From an uncultured Phycisphaerales bacterium (GTDB lineage: Bacteria > Planctomycetota > Phycisphaerae > WQYP01): a stretch of DNA of 7,732 nt. The notes below the pieces were generated by a model, which worked only from the letters and a program-made list of their open reading frames with translations, searched no databases and was not told the origin of the DNA. The position numbers were made by a program, and so were the translations under genes. The DNA lies in NCBI GenBank assembly GCA_937901265.1, contig CALCHA010000045.1, forward strand, positions 1-7,732, in the 5' to 3' direction. Positions 6,312-7,732 of the stretch are shown here, in pieces. How positions within the stretch are numbered: the stretch's first letter is position 1; each line of letters opens with the position of its first letter.

Positions 6312-6860
6312 TCATCCTATCGGCCCGGCCGGAGGTTTCCATGCAGGCCCAGCCACCGGGGACAGCGGCCCCTCCGCCTGGGCGCTTTTCGGCGGCTCCC
6401 CGCGTTTGCGATTGGCATCCTGCGGGTTCTTGATGGCCAGCAGTGTCCCCGCCACGATCAGAGCCACCGCCACCACCAGCCGCCCCGAACACGCCTCCCC
6501 CAGAAACAGGATCCCCCCGCCCACGCTGATCACCAGCGAAAACTTGTCGATCGGCATGACCCGCGACGCGTCCGCGTACTGCAACGCCTTGAACGAAAAG
6601 AGCCACGACAGCCCCGTCGCCACCGCCGATAGCGCCAGAAACAGCCAGTTCATCCGTGTGAATCGCGGCATCTGCCCGGCCGTGCCCTGATACCACACCA
6701 GCAACCACACCGGCACGAGCAGCATCACCACGCGGATCGCCGTCGCCAGGTTTGAGTCGATGGTACCATCCGACCCCAGTTGCAGCCCCCGCTTGACGAA
6801 CAAGGGCATGATCCCGCCAAAAAAGGCGCCCAAAAGCGCATAAAGCCACCACAGTTTCAT
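6312..6860 (-). CDS. EamA/DMT-family membrane protein, single-domain (about five membrane segments)
   Basis: A 182-residue integral inner-membrane protein of the drug/metabolite transporter superfamily; substrate unknown. Hydrophobic segments fall at about 4-22, 41-57, 71-90, 106-121 and 127-143. Segments three to five carry the EamA pattern: ALQYADASRVMPIDKFSLV (92-110), then LFLGE (118-122), then a final segment ending in LLAIKNPQ (140-147). It contains one EamA unit rather than the usual two, so it presumably works as a dimer. A hydrophilic, proline-rich tail of about 38 residues (145-182) follows. The start is well supported: GGGAGG (6871-6866) lies 5 bases before the ATG. Probable first gene of a unit with the UvrC-like gene and xerD, although a shared function is not apparent. 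Confidence 0.85.
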   Translation of the reverse strand: MKLWWLYALLGAFFGGIMPLFVKRGLQLGSDGTIDSNLATAIRVVMLLVPVWLLVWYQGTAGQMPRFTRMNWLFLALSAVATGLSWLFSFKALQYADASRVMPIDKFSLVISVGGGILFLGEACSGRLVVAVALIVAGTLLAIKNPQDANRKRGEPPKSAQAEGPLSPVAGPAWKPPAGPIG

Positions 6861-6865
6861 GGACG

Positions 6866-6892
6866 CCTCCCGATGCAAGGACCCGCTGCATC
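6866..6892 (-). promoter_or_regulatory. Leader hairpin abutting the Shine-Dalgarno of the EamA gene
   Basis: In the mRNA direction GATGCA (6892-6887), a 9-nt spacer and TGCATC (6877-6872) form a perfect 6-bp inverted repeat, followed at once by GGGAGG (6871-6866), the ribosome-binding site. It could be a translational control hairpin or an operator in the divergent cobA/EamA gap. Chance occurrence is possible. Confidence 0.3.
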
Positions 6893-6951
6893 CTACGCCC
6901 ATGGACGCGCCGAGGAAAACAGCGCCACTGAAAGCCCCTTTGCCGGGCCCA

Positions 6952-6980
6952 TTCACGAGAGCCCTCTTTTTCCTTACACT
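6952..6980 (+). promoter_or_regulatory. Candidate promoter of cobA (would give a leaderless mRNA)
   Basis: TTCACG (6952-6957) and TACACT (6975-6980) are spaced 17 bases apart, each matching four of six consensus positions. Transcription would start around 6986-6988, at the cobA ATG (6987). No Shine-Dalgarno precedes that ATG, which fits leaderless translation. Confidence 0.35.
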
Positions 6981-6986
6981 TTCCCC

Positions 6987-7732
6987 ATGAGCCATTTTCC
7001 TACCGTCTTTCTCGTCGGCGCCGGACCCGGTGATCCCGACCTCCTCACCCTTGCTGGTGCCAAGGCCCTCGCCAACGCGGCCGTCGTGATCTACGACTAC
7101 CTCGCCAACCCTGCCCTGCTCGAACTCGCCCCGCCGCACGCCGAAAAAATCTACGTCGGCAAATCCGCCGGCCAACACACCCTCACCCAGGAGCAGATCA
7201 ACCAGCTCCTCCTCGACAAGGCCCGCCAACTCGCCGCCAGCCATGCCCAATCAACGATCACCCCGGCCCCCCTTCCCTGCATCGTTCGCCTGAAGGGGGG
7301 CGATCCCTACGTCTTCGGCCGCGGCGGCGAGGAGGGCGAATACCTGCACGGCCACGGCATCCCCTTCAGCGTGATCCCGGGCATCACCGCCGGCATCGCC
7401 GCCCCCGCCTACGCGGGCATCCCTGTCACCCACCGCGACTTCGCCACCACCCTCACCTTCGTCACCGGTCATGAAAAGGAGGACAGCGCCGAGCCCGGCT
7501 CGCCATCGTCGGATCTGCGAACGCCCTACCCCGCGCTCACCGCCCTGCTCGCCGCTGGCGGCACGCTGGTGTTTTACATGGGCGTGAAATCCCTCCCGGC
7601 CATTACCGCCAAGCTACTCGCCGCCGGGGCCGCGACGGAAATCCCCGCGGCCGTCATCCGCTGGGGCACGCGCCCCGAGCAGCGAACCCTCACCGCCCCC
7701 TTGAGCGACATCGCCGCCACCGTCGCCACCGC
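6987..7732 (+). CDS. cobA: Uroporphyrinogen-III C-methyltransferase (SUMT), N-terminal part (runs off the right edge)
   Basis: The 248 complete visible codons form a nearly full SUMT domain, the cytoplasmic enzyme that uses two S-adenosylmethionines to turn uroporphyrinogen III into precorrin-2 for siroheme and cobalamin. Motifs in order: VGAGPGDPDLLTLAGAKAL (10-28), YDYLANPALL (36-45), GKSAGQHTLTQEQIN (58-72), VRLKGGDPYVFGRGGEE (100-116), VIPGITAGIAAPAYAGIPVT (129-148), FVTGHEK (158-164), TLVFYMGV (193-200) and AAVIRWGTRPEQRT (221-234). All SAM- and substrate-binding signatures look intact. Two short insertions relative to typical SUMT are seen, near 84-97 and 165-180. The ATG lacks a Shine-Dalgarno. 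The 3' end is outside the window, so a fusion to HemD (uroporphyrinogen-III synthase) or CysG-type domains cannot be judged. Confidence 0.95.
   Translation, partial: MSHFPTVFLVGAGPGDPDLLTLAGAKALANAAVVIYDYLANPALLELAPPHAEKIYVGKSAGQHTLTQEQINQLLLDKARQLAASHAQSTITPAPLPCIVRLKGGDPYVFGRGGEEGEYLHGHGIPFSVIPGITAGIAAPAYAGIPVTHRDFATTLTFVTGHEKEDSAEPGSPSSDLRTPYPALTALLAAGGTLVFYMGVKSLPAITAKLLAAGAATEIPAAVIRWGTRPEQRTLTAPLSDIAATVAT

Noticed and set aside
4887..6632. Long plus-strand open frame (about 580 codons) opposite the UvrC-like gene, spanning neighbouring gene ends
   Set aside because: Same Arg/Pro/His-rich shadow composition, no domain and no ribosome-binding site. It crosses the boundaries of three minus-strand genes.
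6312..7250. Extension of the EamA protein to 312 residues
   Set aside because: The upstream part is antisense to cobA, lacks membrane character, and bypasses the well-placed GGGAGG before the ATG at 6860.
1..7732. CRISPR array, tRNA, rRNA, insertion sequence or prophage signals
   Set aside because: No regularly spaced direct repeats, transposase motifs, terminal inverted repeats with target duplications, or conserved RNA segments were seen on either strand.

Overview
This is a GC-rich, gene-dense bacterial chromosomal window with short intergenic gaps. It holds eight protein-coding genes: seven on the minus strand and one, at the right edge, on the plus strand. Two genes run off the ends: a UDP-glucose 6-dehydrogenase (ugd) on the left and a uroporphyrinogen-III C-methyltransferase (cobA) on the right. 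The host makes peptidoglycan (a PBP4-type D,D-carboxypeptidase with a signal peptide), resolves chromosome dimers (XerD-like recombinase) and makes siroheme or cobalamin. The GC bias, the divergent TRZ/ATZ-type amidohydrolase and the UvrC-like protein would fit a Planctomycetota/Verrucomicrobiota-type genome. That placement is a guess; nothing in the window proves it.

Layout on the minus strand, in transcription order from right to left. First unit: an EamA/DMT-type membrane protein (6860-6312), a truncated and apparently nuclease-dead UvrC-like protein (6281-5019), and xerD (5022-4105, GTG start, 4-base GTGA overlap with the UvrC-like stop). A candidate intrinsic terminator follows at 4081-4056. 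A 227-bp gap holds this terminator and a second terminator-like element facing it. Second unit: dacB (3877-2444), a degenerate HD-domain protein (2411-1722) and an amidohydrolase/deaminase (1725-433), the last two joined by an ATGA overlap. A 142-bp gap with a candidate extended -10 promoter then leads into ugd. On the plus strand, cobA starts at 6987, divergent from the membrane-protein gene across 126 bp, and may be leaderless.

The functional link inside the first unit (UvrC-like plus XerD) is DNA processing. The second unit combines periplasmic peptidoglycan trimming with two cytoplasmic proteins of uncertain role. I see no CRISPR array, insertion sequence, tRNA, rRNA or phage gene. No clear novel multi-gene system is present. 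The items most worth checking are the UvrC-like protein that keeps the four-cysteine Fe-S pattern and UVR motif but has lost GIY-YIG residues and the C-terminal nuclease half, the HD protein with HC in place of HD, the hairpin between Shine-Dalgarno and start of dacB, and the pair of facing terminator-like elements between xerD and dacB.
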